From Sphingobacteriales bacterium 50-39 (GTDB lineage: Bacteria; Bacteroidota; Bacteroidia; Chitinophagales; Chitinophagaceae), in assembly GCA_001898505.1 (NCBI GenBank), contig MKTZ01000002.1:108445-172444 (forward strand): a stretch of DNA of 64,000 bases. Reading direction: 5' to 3'. The position numbers and the translations under genes are program-made. Shown here piece by piece: positions 46,741-54,624 of this stretch. How positions within the stretch are numbered: position 1 is the stretch's first letter; each line of letters begins with the position of its first letter. The notes beneath the pieces were generated by a model that was given only the letters and a program-made list of their open reading frames with translations, made no database searches and was not told the origin of the DNA.

Positions 46741-47625
46741 TCAAGATACGCTGCTTTTGGCAGACCTTCGTGGGCGTTTTCTCCACCACATGAGCCCCAG
46801 CAATGCTGCCAGTAGCAAAGGCCACAACCCCACTACCCCGATCATCAAAGCGCTTACCCAGTTCCAACCGTCCTTAAAGGCATTCCCTATTTTATGCAGG
46901 AAATCAGGCTCGGTATTGTCTCTCACCGTCACCTCCAATAATTGATAATAGGTCAGATTGATCGTACTATACGTTGCGGCATGGCTCAAATAAGCGATCC
47001 TTCCCGTGGCGCCATCCATCTGCCCCTGGATATCATTGATCTCATTTTGTACGGCCAGGATATCCTTCATTGTATGAGCCTGCCGCAACAGCTCCAGATA
47101 ACGGAGCCGCACTTCTTTTTTTGTTTCCAGTTGCGATTTGGTATCTACCAGCTGCATCGTGACATCTTCCGAATTGATTTCCTTGCTCACTAACCTGTCA
47201 CTGTCGGACGGCAGTTGCATCACCATTTCGTCAAATCGATCCACCGGAACTTTTATCATGACGGTGTTCTCGATCTTTTGTTCATTTGTCGCCTGCGCCT
47301 CCTTAGCAATATATCCTCCCGCAGCCTTTACCTTGTCATGCAGCCGTGCTGTAAAAAATTTAAAGCTTTTCGTTTCCACGCTGATATTCGCCGTCTTAAC
47401 GATCTTCTTGTCCCAGTCGGGGTTGGCAGCTGGCTGCGATTGCCCGGCGCCGGGAGCCCCGCCGGCGTTGGCAGGTCCCGCAACAGTATCCGCACTTTCC
47501 AGGCGGCGGTCCGATTTATCTGCTGCCGCGGTTTGCGGTTCTTTATTCAGTTCCGCCCTGTTACAGGCAATAGCCAGCACTACCAGCAGCCATGCTGCCG
47601 GAAGGATGATTTTCATCGTTCGCAT
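46741..47625 (-). CDS. DUF4349 domain lipoprotein
   Basis: Envelope lipoprotein of 294 residues with the lipidated Cys at residue 21 (VVLAIAC-NRAE). A Gly/Ala/Pro-rich linker is followed by the DUF4349 domain (KIVKTANISVETKSFKFFTA, VMIKVPVDRFDEMVMQLP), a coiled-coil segment (about 160-215, QLETKKEVRLRYLELLRQAH) and a C-terminal membrane helix with a basic tail (LMWWRKRPRRSAK). The family is widespread and of unknown function. The coiled coil and second membrane anchor suggest a structural or signalling envelope role. Confidence 0.88.
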   Translation of the reverse strand: MRTMKIILPAAWLLVVLAIACNRAELNKEPQTAAADKSDRRLESADTVAGPANAGGAPGAGQSQPAANPDWDKKIVKTANISVETKSFKFFTARLHDKVKAAGGYIAKEAQATNEQKIENTVMIKVPVDRFDEMVMQLPSDSDRLVSKEINSEDVTMQLVDTKSQLETKKEVRLRYLELLRQAHTMKDILAVQNEINDIQGQMDGATGRIAYLSHAATYSTINLTYYQLLEVTVRDNTEPDFLHKIGNAFKDGWNWVSALMIGVVGLWPLLLAALLGLMWWRKRPRRSAKSSVS

Positions 47626-47749
47626 AAATTTTTGTTTGGGTTACTTGTTTAGATGTGAGAACAGGAACAAGCGTAGCCGGCTACAGGGATTGATACCCGC
47701 AGCCGGTGAAAAGTAACCCGCAAAGAAATGTTAATAGTATGCCGGAACC

Positions 47750-48157
47750 CTATTCGCCCGCCAGCTCCATGATCACCTTCCACTCGTCATCTTTTACGGT
47801 CTGCACGGACAGCCGCCCCAGACGCACCAGGTCCATTTTGGTCAGACGTTTGTCTGCCTTGACCTGCGCCAGGGTCACAGGGTGTTTAAGCTTTCTTACA
47901 GCCCGGAGATCCACAGCTACCCAACGATCGTCATCCGTGGTTGGGTCCTGGTAGGATTCTTTGACCACTTTGGCGATACCCACGATCTCCGTCGCGCCCA
48001 TGCTATGATAATATAGTACCTCATCTCCTTTCTTCATGGCCCGGAGATTCAGACGGGCAGCATAGTTCCGTACCCCATCCCAAAATGTTTCCTTGTCCTT
48101 TACCAGCTGGTCCCAGCTGTATACTTCCGGTTCGGATTTCACGAGCCAATAAGCCAT
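47750..48157 (-). CDS. EVE domain protein
   Basis: PUA-like EVE domain of 135 residues. It begins MAYWLVKSEPEVYSWDQLVK at ATG 48157, continues with FWDGVRNYAARLNLRAMKKG and DEVLYYHSMGATEIVGIAKV, and has an aromatic cage typical of readers of modified nucleic acid bases. A TTG three codons upstream is less likely as start. EVE genes are often near stress or restriction functions, but none is visible here. Confidence 0.9.
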   Translation of the reverse strand: MAYWLVKSEPEVYSWDQLVKDKETFWDGVRNYAARLNLRAMKKGDEVLYYHSMGATEIVGIAKVVKESYQDPTTDDDRWVAVDLRAVRKLKHPVTLAQVKADKRLTKMDLVRLGRLSVQTVKDDEWKVIMELAGE

Positions 48158-48312
48158 AACAACCAATTTACTGTCGAATGTACAACAAAAAAATTCTCAC
48201 CGGCAAATCCAGATCACGATCCGAGATCGTATGTATTTCGGTTGGTTACCTGTACGGAGCATCACACTAATACATTGGTTATCAACACCTATCCGCAAGC
48301 GGGGTCATGCCC

Positions 48313-48344
48313 AAAGCAACTTTTGAAAAAAAGTTGCTTTTTTT
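48313..48344 (+). terminator. Strong intrinsic terminator, GAAA tetraloop
   Basis: Perfect 12-base arms AAAGCAACTTTT and AAAAGTTGCTTT closed by a GAAA tetraloop and followed by a run of seven T. Orientation is plus. There is no plus-strand coding gene upstream. Confidence 0.8.
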
Positions 48345-48432
48345 AAATCTAAAAGCGATCCCGTTACGTATGTCTATTTCGAGGCCTGGTTTTAACCCTA
48401 TTTAACGCTTGCGACAGGTTGTTTTAAGGGTC

Positions 48433-48476
48433 AAGACCATCCAGTTACAGGTGTAATTTGGGTGGTCTTATTTTTT
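48433..48476 (+). terminator. Second intrinsic terminator
   Basis: Arms AAGACCATCC and GGGTGGTCTT with one G-T wobble, a 17-base loop, then ATTTTTT. Plus orientation, 89 bases after the first terminator. Confidence 0.65.
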
Positions 48477-48563
48477 ATCCACTTACACGGAGTCGGACCT
48501 GAAGGTCCGTGCCATTACACGGTATCTGTTTGATTGCCCTTCGGGAGGCTTCGCTGTGCTCGC

Positions 48564-49280
48564 CTATTTACTGGCTAATACATCCGCAATATGCATGGTC
48601 CGGATAGCGTACCCCTTATGCCGGATATACCCATCCAAATGCATCAGGCAGGAAAGATCAGTGGAGATAATATAGTCGGCGCCAGTCTGCAGGGCATTGT
48701 TCACTTTTTGATCGGCCATGGCGATAGAGATGGATTCGAACTTGACGGCAAAGCTGCCCCCAAAACCACAGCAGGTCTCTACATCATTCATCTCTACCAT
48801 TTCCAATCCTTTTACACGGGCCAGCAGTTTCCGGGGCTCTTCCTTGATACGGCATTCCCGCAGGGCCGCGCAACTGTCGTGATAGGTGGCCTTCCCTTTT
48901 AAGACAGCCCCTACATCCTCCACCCCCATTATATTTACCAGGAAGTCCGAAAATTCATAGATACGCCGTCCCAGGCCCTTGACATCATTATGTACGGAAG
49001 AATTGTCGAAGAGCGTGGAATAGTAATTACGGACAAAACCAACACAGGAAGCGCTGGGCGCCACAACGTAGTCATGTCCGTCAAAGTCCTTGAGAAATTT
49101 AGAGCATACATCCCTTGCCTCGTCCCTGAACCCGGCATTGAATGCAGGCTGACCGCAACAGGTCTGGTTTGTATTGTAAGTAACCGCTGCACCGGCCTTT
49201 TCCAGCACACTCACCATATTAAAGGCTGTTTGCGGATACAGCTGGTCTATAAAACATGGTATGAAAAGCTGGACTGTCAG
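48564..49280 (-). CDS. lutA: (Fe-S)-binding protein, LutA/YkgE family, with CTG start
   Basis: Subunit of the LutABC-type L-lactate utilisation system, or a related glycolate/lactate oxidase subunit, of 238 residues. Two CCG domains are visible: NQTCCGQPAFNAG and VETCCGFGGSFAVKFES, each paired with an upstream Cys. Homology must continue upstream of the first ATG (at 49217), because the in-frame codons encode the family opening TVQLFIPCFIDQLYPQTAFN. No ATG, GTG or TTG exists there before the upstream stop. The CTG at 49280 overlaps the ribH stop as CTGA and gives the expected length, so I use it. lutB and lutC are not in the window. Confidence 0.85.
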   Translation of the reverse strand: MTVQLFIPCFIDQLYPQTAFNMVSVLEKAGAAVTYNTNQTCCGQPAFNAGFRDEARDVCSKFLKDFDGHDYVVAPSASCVGFVRNYYSTLFDNSSVHNDVKGLGRRIYEFSDFLVNIMGVEDVGAVLKGKATYHDSCAALRECRIKEEPRKLLARVKGLEMVEMNDVETCCGFGGSFAVKFESISIAMADQKVNNALQTGADYIISTDLSCLMHLDGYIRHKGYAIRTMHIADVLASK

Positions 49281-49792
49281 AGCGTCGTGGGTTGTTTAAA
49301 AGATTTAAGAAGGGAGATCATCTTTAGCGCAGTGATGGCGGCTTCTTCCCCTTTGTGACCATGACGCCCGCCGATACGCTCGTCCGCCTGCTGCTGGTTA
49401 TCCACTGTAAGGACACCAAAAATGGTGGGTACAGGCAGCACCATATTCAGCTGTACGACGCCATCCGTGACAGCCCTGCATACATATTCAAAATGGGGCG
49501 TATCTCCCCGCAATACACAACCTAAAGCAATAAAAGCCAGGGGACGGTCGTCCTTGTATTTATGGACTTCCCAATAAGCCTTTATCCCGAATGGTATCTC
49601 GAATGCCCCCGGCACGGTGATCACTTCCTGTACATGTGCGCCGGCCTTTTCCAGGGCTGAGCGGCATCCCTTCTCCAGTTCATCCACCACAGCCGCATTC
49701 CATTCGGTACGCACAATAACGACACAGGCATCCTGTGATTGGAGAATGCCTGTATCCGTTTTTAATAAGCCGCTATTCTTGACTTCAGCCAT
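49277..49792 (-). CDS. ribH: 6,7-dimethyl-8-ribityllumazine synthase
   Basis: Penultimate riboflavin enzyme of 171 residues, which condenses 5-amino-6-ribitylamino-uracil with dihydroxybutanone phosphate and assembles into 60-mer capsids. Motifs are VIVRTEWNAAVVDELEKGCR, VPGAFEIPFGIKAYWE, IALGCVLRGDTPHFEYVCRA with the catalytic His, and FGVLTVDNQQQADERIGG. Its stop overlaps the lutA start; it lies 6 bases downstream of the TPR gene. The neighbourhood TPR-ribH near recF-dciA is conserved in Bacteroidota. Confidence 0.97.
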   Translation of the reverse strand: MAEVKNSGLLKTDTGILQSQDACVVIVRTEWNAAVVDELEKGCRSALEKAGAHVQEVITVPGAFEIPFGIKAYWEVHKYKDDRPLAFIALGCVLRGDTPHFEYVCRAVTDGVVQLNMVLPVPTIFGVLTVDNQQQADERIGGRHGHKGEEAAITALKMISLLKSFKQPTTL

Positions 49793-49798
49793 ATGTTT

Positions 49799-50479
49799 CT
49801 ATTGTGTCACACCCAGCCGTGCCAGATACTTATCGATCTCGGCCCCTCTGGGAGTAGAAGGATACTTATCCTTGATGATTTTATACATGGCAATCGCATC
49901 TTGCGTCCTGCCCATGGTTTCATACAGGGCGCCGCAGCGGAAAAGATATTCCGGAGAGAATACCTCGTCCTTTTCATAATAGGTTCCCGCTTTTTTATAC
50001 TGCTCCAATGCCTCTTCTTTTTTATTCAGCTCGGAATAGGCATCGCCCAGCAGACCATAAGCGCGTATCTGCAATTGCTTGACAGGTGAAGAGAACTCCT
50101 TAAGATATTTTACGGCATTGTTGAAATCGCCCAGCTTGAGATAGCAGCTGCCGGCATAGAAATTCGCCAGGTTGGCGGCTTTTGTACCGCTGTACTTGGA
50201 AATGACCTTTAAAAAGCCGGGATTGGCATTGTCGCCGTTCAGGGCCAGCTTGGTCGAATCCTCGCGATAATATTCTTCTGCACGGAATATAGCTTTATTG
50301 GCCTCGGCTTCCTTGGGTTCGCTGATAAAGTTCTTATAGCCAAAATAACCTGCTACAAGAATTGCTAGCACCAGCAATCCATAACTTGCCTGTTTGCCCC
50401 ACCGGCCCCAGAATTTTTGGAGCTCATCTACTGGATTCTTCTCTGCTTCCAGGTGCGCCGGATGTTTGATCTCTGACAT
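49799..50479 (-). CDS. Membrane-anchored tetratricopeptide repeat protein
   Basis: A 226-residue protein with a short cytoplasmic N-terminus, one membrane helix at about 33-52 (ASYGLLVLAILVAGYFGYKN) and a periplasmic TPR array. Repeats include SGTKAANLANFYAGSCYLKL, RAYGLLGDAYSELNKKEEAL and YLFRCGALYETMGRTQDAIA. The layout resembles YfgM, which assists envelope chaperone/translocon complexes, but the orthology is not certain. It lies between pdhA and ribH. Confidence 0.85.
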   Translation of the reverse strand: MSEIKHPAHLEAEKNPVDELQKFWGRWGKQASYGLLVLAILVAGYFGYKNFISEPKEAEANKAIFRAEEYYREDSTKLALNGDNANPGFLKVISKYSGTKAANLANFYAGSCYLKLGDFNNAVKYLKEFSSPVKQLQIRAYGLLGDAYSELNKKEEALEQYKKAGTYYEKDEVFSPEYLFRCGALYETMGRTQDAIAMYKIIKDKYPSTPRGAEIDKYLARLGVTQ

Positions 50480-50502
50480 TAGTATTTGTTTGATTTATAG
50501 GT

Positions 50503-51498
50503 TTAATCTACAATGAAAGGATAGCTCTTATCCATATATATATCTTTCAACACTTCGGAATCGTCCGGCCAGGGCGACTCTTCCGCAAATTTCACCGATG
50601 CGGATACGGTCTCGTCTACACGCTTGTTGATGGCATCGATCTCTTCCTGTGTAGCGTATTTCCTGGAAAGGATGGTGGCCAATACCATTTGAATGGGATC
50701 TTTCTGCTTGTATTCGTCCACCTCTTCCTTGGTACGGTATTTCTGGGGGTCGGAAATAGAGTGGCCTTTATACCGGTAGGTCTTTATCTCCAGCAAAGTA
50801 GGCCCATCGCCCTGGCGGGCGCGCTTCACGGCCCGGGCAACTCCATCATGAACAGCCTCTGCACTCATCCCGTCGATGCTATCGGCGGGCATTTCATAGG
50901 CATCAGCCAGCTTATAGATATCCACTACGTTGGAAGTCCTCTCGACAGAGGTTCCCATCGCGTAGTTGTTGTTCTCGCAAATAAAAACCACCGGCAGCTT
51001 CCACAGCATGGCCAGGTTGAAGGTCTCATGCAGCATACCCTGACGGGCAGCGCCGTCCCCGAAGAAGGTAAGACATACATTGTCCGTACCCTTGTACTTT
51101 TCTGCAAATGCCAATCCTGCACCTGTACCTATCTGCGCCCCAACAATACCATGCCCTCCAAAGAACTTTACGTCCACTCCGAAAAAGTGCATGCTTCCAC
51201 CTTTCCCTTTTGCAGCGCCCGTAGCCTTGCCATATAATTCCGCCATACATGCATTGGCTGCGACCCCTTTTGCCAAAGCCAGACCATGGTCGCGATAGGC
51301 CGTAATAAAAGGATCGTCCGGCTTGGTAGCTGTCATACAGCCTGCTGCAATAGCTTCCTGTCCAATATAGGCATGGAAAAAACCACGGATCTTTCCCTCC
51401 ATTTTATATTTTTCTTCCGCCATCAGTTCGAATTGACGGATCAGCTGCATCAGCTCATACCAGTATAGATAGGTCTCTTTTGAAAATTTGGTAGCCAC
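50503..51498 (-). CDS. pdhA: Pyruvate dehydrogenase E1 component subunit alpha
   Basis: Thiamine-diphosphate-binding alpha subunit of 331 residues that decarboxylates pyruvate as part of the PDH complex. Motifs are RGFFHAYIGQEAIAAG, AAKGKGGSMHFFGVDVKFFG, the TPP motif FFGDGAARQGMLHETFNLAM ending in NNNYAMGT, and the phosphorylation-loop-like YRYKGHSISDPQKYRTKEE. The start is GTG at 51498 (V-A-T-K-F-S-K-E). The beta subunit and E2/E3 are not in the window. It is divergent from recF. Confidence 0.95.
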   Translation of the reverse strand: MATKFSKETYLYWYELMQLIRQFELMAEEKYKMEGKIRGFFHAYIGQEAIAAGCMTATKPDDPFITAYRDHGLALAKGVAANACMAELYGKATGAAKGKGGSMHFFGVDVKFFGGHGIVGAQIGTGAGLAFAEKYKGTDNVCLTFFGDGAARQGMLHETFNLAMLWKLPVVFICENNNYAMGTSVERTSNVVDIYKLADAYEMPADSIDGMSAEAVHDGVARAVKRARQGDGPTLLEIKTYRYKGHSISDPQKYRTKEEVDEYKQKDPIQMVLATILSRKYATQEEIDAINKRVDETVSASVKFAEESPWPDDSEVLKDIYMDKSYPFIVD

Positions 51499-51616
51499 AA
51501 TATTTGCGAATTTGAGGTTTGTACCCGCCGGATGTTACTAAACCCGGCACGGCGGGGGCAAATATACGGGGGAAAAAGGAATTTTCGGCGTTATCTTGCG
51601 TCCGAATATATTCAAC

Positions 51617-52759
51617 TTGTTATTCCTAAGCGAGATATCACTGGTGCAGTTCAAAAACTACGAACAGGCCTCCTTCCACTTTTCCGAGAGGATCGTAGGC
51701 ATCTGCGGCAGCAATGGCATTGGCAAGACCAATCTGCTGGATGCCATCTATTACCTTTGCTTTACTAAGAGCTATTTTACCAGGCAGGACCAGCTCAGCG
51801 TACATAAATCGTCGAAGTCTAATATCCGTCCTTCGGACAACGAACCTTTGGTTCGTTCTGACGCGTCCGGCGTCGCCGGCTTTCGCATCGAAGGACAATT
51901 TGAGAAGGAGGGCCAGCCCTTGAAAGTGGTCTGCATCCTGCGGGAGAACGGTAAAAAAGAGCTGTTTTCCAATAATGAGCCCTGCGAACGTTTCTCCCAA
52001 CATATTGGCCGCCTGCCCTGTGTCATCATCGCCCCTGACGACGTGCAGATCATCACCAGCGGCAGCGAAGAACGCCGCCGCTTCCTGGACGCCCTCCTCT
52101 CCCAGCTGGACCCTGTCTATCTGCAGAGTCTTATCGAATACAATCGGATCCTTCAACAGCGGAATGGATACCTCAAGTCATTGATAAACAATAGAGTACA
52201 AGACATGGAGCTCCTGGATGTGTACGATGGGCAGCTCACAACCCCCGGCATTTACGTTTTTGAGAAGAGAAAGACCTTTCTCCGGGACCTCCTGCCCCTG
52301 GTCCAGCGATCCTATACGGACATCGCCGGGGTCGAGGAGCCCCTCTCCTTCACCTATGACAGTACACTGCTGGAGGCGCCTTTTGCCCAGCTTCTCCGGA
52401 ACTCCAGGGACAAGGACCTCTATCTCCAGCGCACCAATACAGGTATCCATAAGGATGACATCGACATCCTCTATGGCGGACAGCCCTTCAAATCCATCGC
52501 CTCCCAGGGGCAGCGAAAAAGTCTCTTATTTGCTCTGAAACTGGCGGAATATGAAATGCTCAAACAATACAAGGGTTTCCCTCCTCTCCTCCTCCTGGAT
52601 GACGTGTTTGAAAAACTGGACGCTCATCGTATGCACAACCTCCTGGATAAGGTCTGTCTCAGGGACCATGGACAAATATTTATTACGGATACCCATGGCG
52701 ACCGCATCCGGCAGGAGATGGATAAATTGAAGATACCCAGTCAGATAATAGCGCTCTGA
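51617..52759 (+). CDS. recF: DNA replication and repair protein RecF
   Basis: SMC-like ATPase that loads RecA with RecO and RecR at gaps. About 380 residues. Walker A is GICGSNGIGKTNLLDAIYYL, the ABC signature region is ASQGQRKSLLFALKLAEYEM, and Walker B is PPLLLLDDVFEKLDAHRMHN. No ATG lies near the conserved start ISLVQFKNYEQASFHFSER. TTG codons at 51596 and 51617 are in frame. I prefer 51617 because it leaves the usual six or seven residues before this motif, and because a TATCTTGC promoter-like box overlaps the first TTG. It is followed by a hypothetical gene and dciA. Confidence 0.93.
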   Translation: MLFLSEISLVQFKNYEQASFHFSERIVGICGSNGIGKTNLLDAIYYLCFTKSYFTRQDQLSVHKSSKSNIRPSDNEPLVRSDASGVAGFRIEGQFEKEGQPLKVVCILRENGKKELFSNNEPCERFSQHIGRLPCVIIAPDDVQIITSGSEERRRFLDALLSQLDPVYLQSLIEYNRILQQRNGYLKSLINNRVQDMELLDVYDGQLTTPGIYVFEKRKTFLRDLLPLVQRSYTDIAGVEEPLSFTYDSTLLEAPFAQLLRNSRDKDLYLQRTNTGIHKDDIDILYGGQPFKSIASQGQRKSLLFALKLAEYEMLKQYKGFPPLLLLDDVFEKLDAHRMHNLLDKVCLRDHGQIFITDTHGDRIRQEMDKLKIPSQIIAL

Positions 52760-52857
52760 GCAGATCGTCTCCACTCATAATTTTTAAAGCCCGATATTTT
52801 AAAAAGTTCTATTAAAAAATTTTACATTTATTTTTTAAGAGCCCAAAACCAATTGCT

Positions 52858-53313
52858 ATGCCAGATGATCTGGAATCTTCTATTTCTTTTTTAGAATCTA
52901 CAAACGACCCTGCAAACGCCTACTTTTCTTTTACCGTGGATGAAACGGGCGAATATGGCCTCATCAGGGCAAATAAGGAAGGACTTCGGCTCTATGCGGC
53001 CGAGCTGTTGAAAAAATCGATCGAGCTGGAACAAAGACAGGACGGACAGCCTCTGTTTTTCGGCCACCTGGAATGGGTGGTCAGCGATGCCGGATACGAC
53101 CTCATAGCCGGTATCGCTCCTCTATATCAGTCCCGGAACGACATCCCCCGCCATGCGGATCAGGAAGGCCGTCAGGTAGGACCTCTTAAAAAAGAGCAGC
53201 CTGCCCGTCACGGGTGTCTGTTTTCTATCATGTTGTGGGTAATTGGAGGTGTGATTTTCCTTGCTGCGCACAAGGCTTTTGCTAACTTGCACCTATGGGA
53301 GAATATTCACTAG
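52858..53313 (+). CDS. Hypothetical protein with C-terminal membrane helix
   Basis: I do not recognise this 151-residue protein. The first 110 residues are acidic and predicted globular (YFSFTVDETGEYGLIRANKE, FFGHLEWVVSDAGYDLIAG). A membrane helix lies at about 120-138 (CLFSIMLWVIGGVIFLAAHK) with a short tail, a tail-anchored layout. Its 3' end overlaps the dciA start by 19 bases, so the two are probably co-translated. A TACATTTA sequence 33 bases upstream resembles a -7 box. Confidence 0.65.
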   Translation: MPDDLESSISFLESTNDPANAYFSFTVDETGEYGLIRANKEGLRLYAAELLKKSIELEQRQDGQPLFFGHLEWVVSDAGYDLIAGIAPLYQSRNDIPRHADQEGRQVGPLKKEQPARHGCLFSIMLWVIGGVIFLAAHKAFANLHLWENIH

Positions 53314-53576
53314 GGGACGCCTTACGAAAATTTCTGGACAACAGCCGGCTAAAGGGTTCTATCCAGGCCCTGCAGATCGAAGAAGTATGGGAGCAGATCA
53401 TGGGCAAGACCATCGCCCGTTACACAGATAAGATACAGATCCATGGTTCCACGCTTTATATCAATACATCTGTCGCGCCCCTGCGTCAGGAATTACTCTA
53501 CCAGAAAGAAAATATCATACAACGCGTCAATGAGGCCCTGGGCGAAAGAGTGATAAAAGATGTAGTGATCAAATAA
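53295..53576 (+). CDS. DUF721 domain protein, DciA-like
   Basis: Short DUF721 protein of 93 residues. DciA is the ancestral bacterial replicative-helicase loader, and the DUF721 domain is its core. Recognisable phrases are LGDALRKFLDNSRLKGSIQA, VEEVW-like IEEVWEQIMGKTIARYTDKI and the conserved LRQELLYQKENIIQRVNEAL. It lies downstream of recF, as in many Bacteroidota. Its stop is one base from the convergent permease stop. Confidence 0.88.
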   Translation: MGEYSLGDALRKFLDNSRLKGSIQALQIEEVWEQIMGKTIARYTDKIQIHGSTLYINTSVAPLRQELLYQKENIIQRVNEALGERVIKDVVIK

Positions 53577-53577
53577 T

Positions 53578-54624
53578 TTATCCTCTTCCCACTCTGGGAT
53601 CGATGATACCATACATAATGTCCGCCAGCAAGCCGATAAGGATAAAGAAAAAGGAAGAGATCAACACCGACCCCATTACTACGGGAAAGTCCAGCTTCTC
53701 CAATGCGTCCACCGTCACTTTCCCGATGCCAGTCCATCCAAAGATATATTCTACAAAGAAGGCCCCCGCCAGCAGCTCGGCAAACCAGCCGGTGATGGCT
53801 GTGATCACCGGGTTCAATGCATTGCGCAGTCCATGCTTCCATACGACGACCCTCGGGGAGAGCCCTTTTGCATAAGCCGTCCGGATATAATCCTGGTCCA
53901 GCACATCCAGTAACGCGCCCCTCGTCAGCTGGGCGATGATGGCCATCGGCCGGATGCCCAATGTAATGGCCGGCAGGATCAGATTCTGCAATTGAAGATG
54001 CCTTCCGGCAAAAGGATCCGTATGATATAAATTACCCGTCAGATGAAGTCCCGTATAATCGCTCAGGACAAAACCAAATAAATAAGCAATGACGATGCCC
54101 ATAAAGAAACTGGGCGCCGAGATACCCAGCACGCTGGTAAAGATAGCCGTCGTGTCCATCCATGTGTCTTTCTTCACCGCCGCCAGCACCCCCAGCGCTA
54201 TGCCCGACACAACAGCTATGAACATGGCCGCTATCGCCAGGAGGATGGTCCGTGGCAATGCCTCCATCAACACCTGCCCCACATCCTTTTTTGTTTGGTA
54301 ACTCCGGCGGAGATATGGCCATTTCAACCCTAGTTTTATATTCCCGCCTACAAACCATCCCCTCAGCCCTTTCTGTGCGATCTCTTCCTTCGAGTGAATA
54401 CCGATAGGGCTTACATCATCCAGGTAGAGGACAAACTGCTTCCAGCGCGGCTGATCCAGGTACAGTTCCTTGCGGATATTCTCCTGGGTGGCGGCATCTG
54501 CCCTTTGACCCATCACCAGACGCGACGGGTCGCCAAAACCCTGAAAGAGGAGGAATACGGCCACCACCACTCCCAGCATCACCAGCAGGCCATAAAAGCT
54601 TTTTCTAATGAGGTATCGTATCAT
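53578..54624 (-). CDS. ABC transporter permease, DppB/OppB type
   Basis: Inner-membrane permease of 348 residues for a peptide/nickel-type ABC importer. It opens MIRYLIRKSFYGLLVMLGVV and has a long periplasmic insert after helix 1 and the EAA loop YIRTAYAKGLSPRVVVWKHG that contacts the ATPase. The partner OppC permease, ATPases and binding protein are absent from the window, so it is an orphan here. Its ATG lies inside the 3' end of the BT_3928 gene (20-base overlap). Confidence 0.92.
   Translation of the reverse strand: MIRYLIRKSFYGLLVMLGVVVAVFLLFQGFGDPSRLVMGQRADAATQENIRKELYLDQPRWKQFVLYLDDVSPIGIHSKEEIAQKGLRGWFVGGNIKLGLKWPYLRRSYQTKKDVGQVLMEALPRTILLAIAAMFIAVVSGIALGVLAAVKKDTWMDTTAIFTSVLGISAPSFFMGIVIAYLFGFVLSDYTGLHLTGNLYHTDPFAGRHLQLQNLILPAITLGIRPMAIIAQLTRGALLDVLDQDYIRTAYAKGLSPRVVVWKHGLRNALNPVITAITGWFAELLAGAFFVEYIFGWTGIGKVTVDALEKLDFPVVMGSVLISSFFFILIGLLADIMYGIIDPRVGRG

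Larger units (their letters stand above)
48158..48563. other. 406-base gene-poor region with tandem plus-strand terminators
   Basis: No protein gene. Two plus-strand rho-independent terminators (48313-48344 and 48433-48476) have no plus-strand gene before them. Each is preceded by a similar stretch containing CGTATGT and ATTTCG (near 48229 and 48376). A further hairpin, CGGACC-TGAA-GGTCCG, is at 48494-48509, and the octamer TTACACGG occurs at 48483 and 48515. This may be two small RNA genes of roughly 110 bases each. Confidence 0.45.

Noticed and set aside
48483..48509. TTACACGG repeat and CGGACC hairpin as a terminator or attachment site
   Set aside because: There is no T tract, the stem is only 6 base pairs, and no integrase or element boundary is near.
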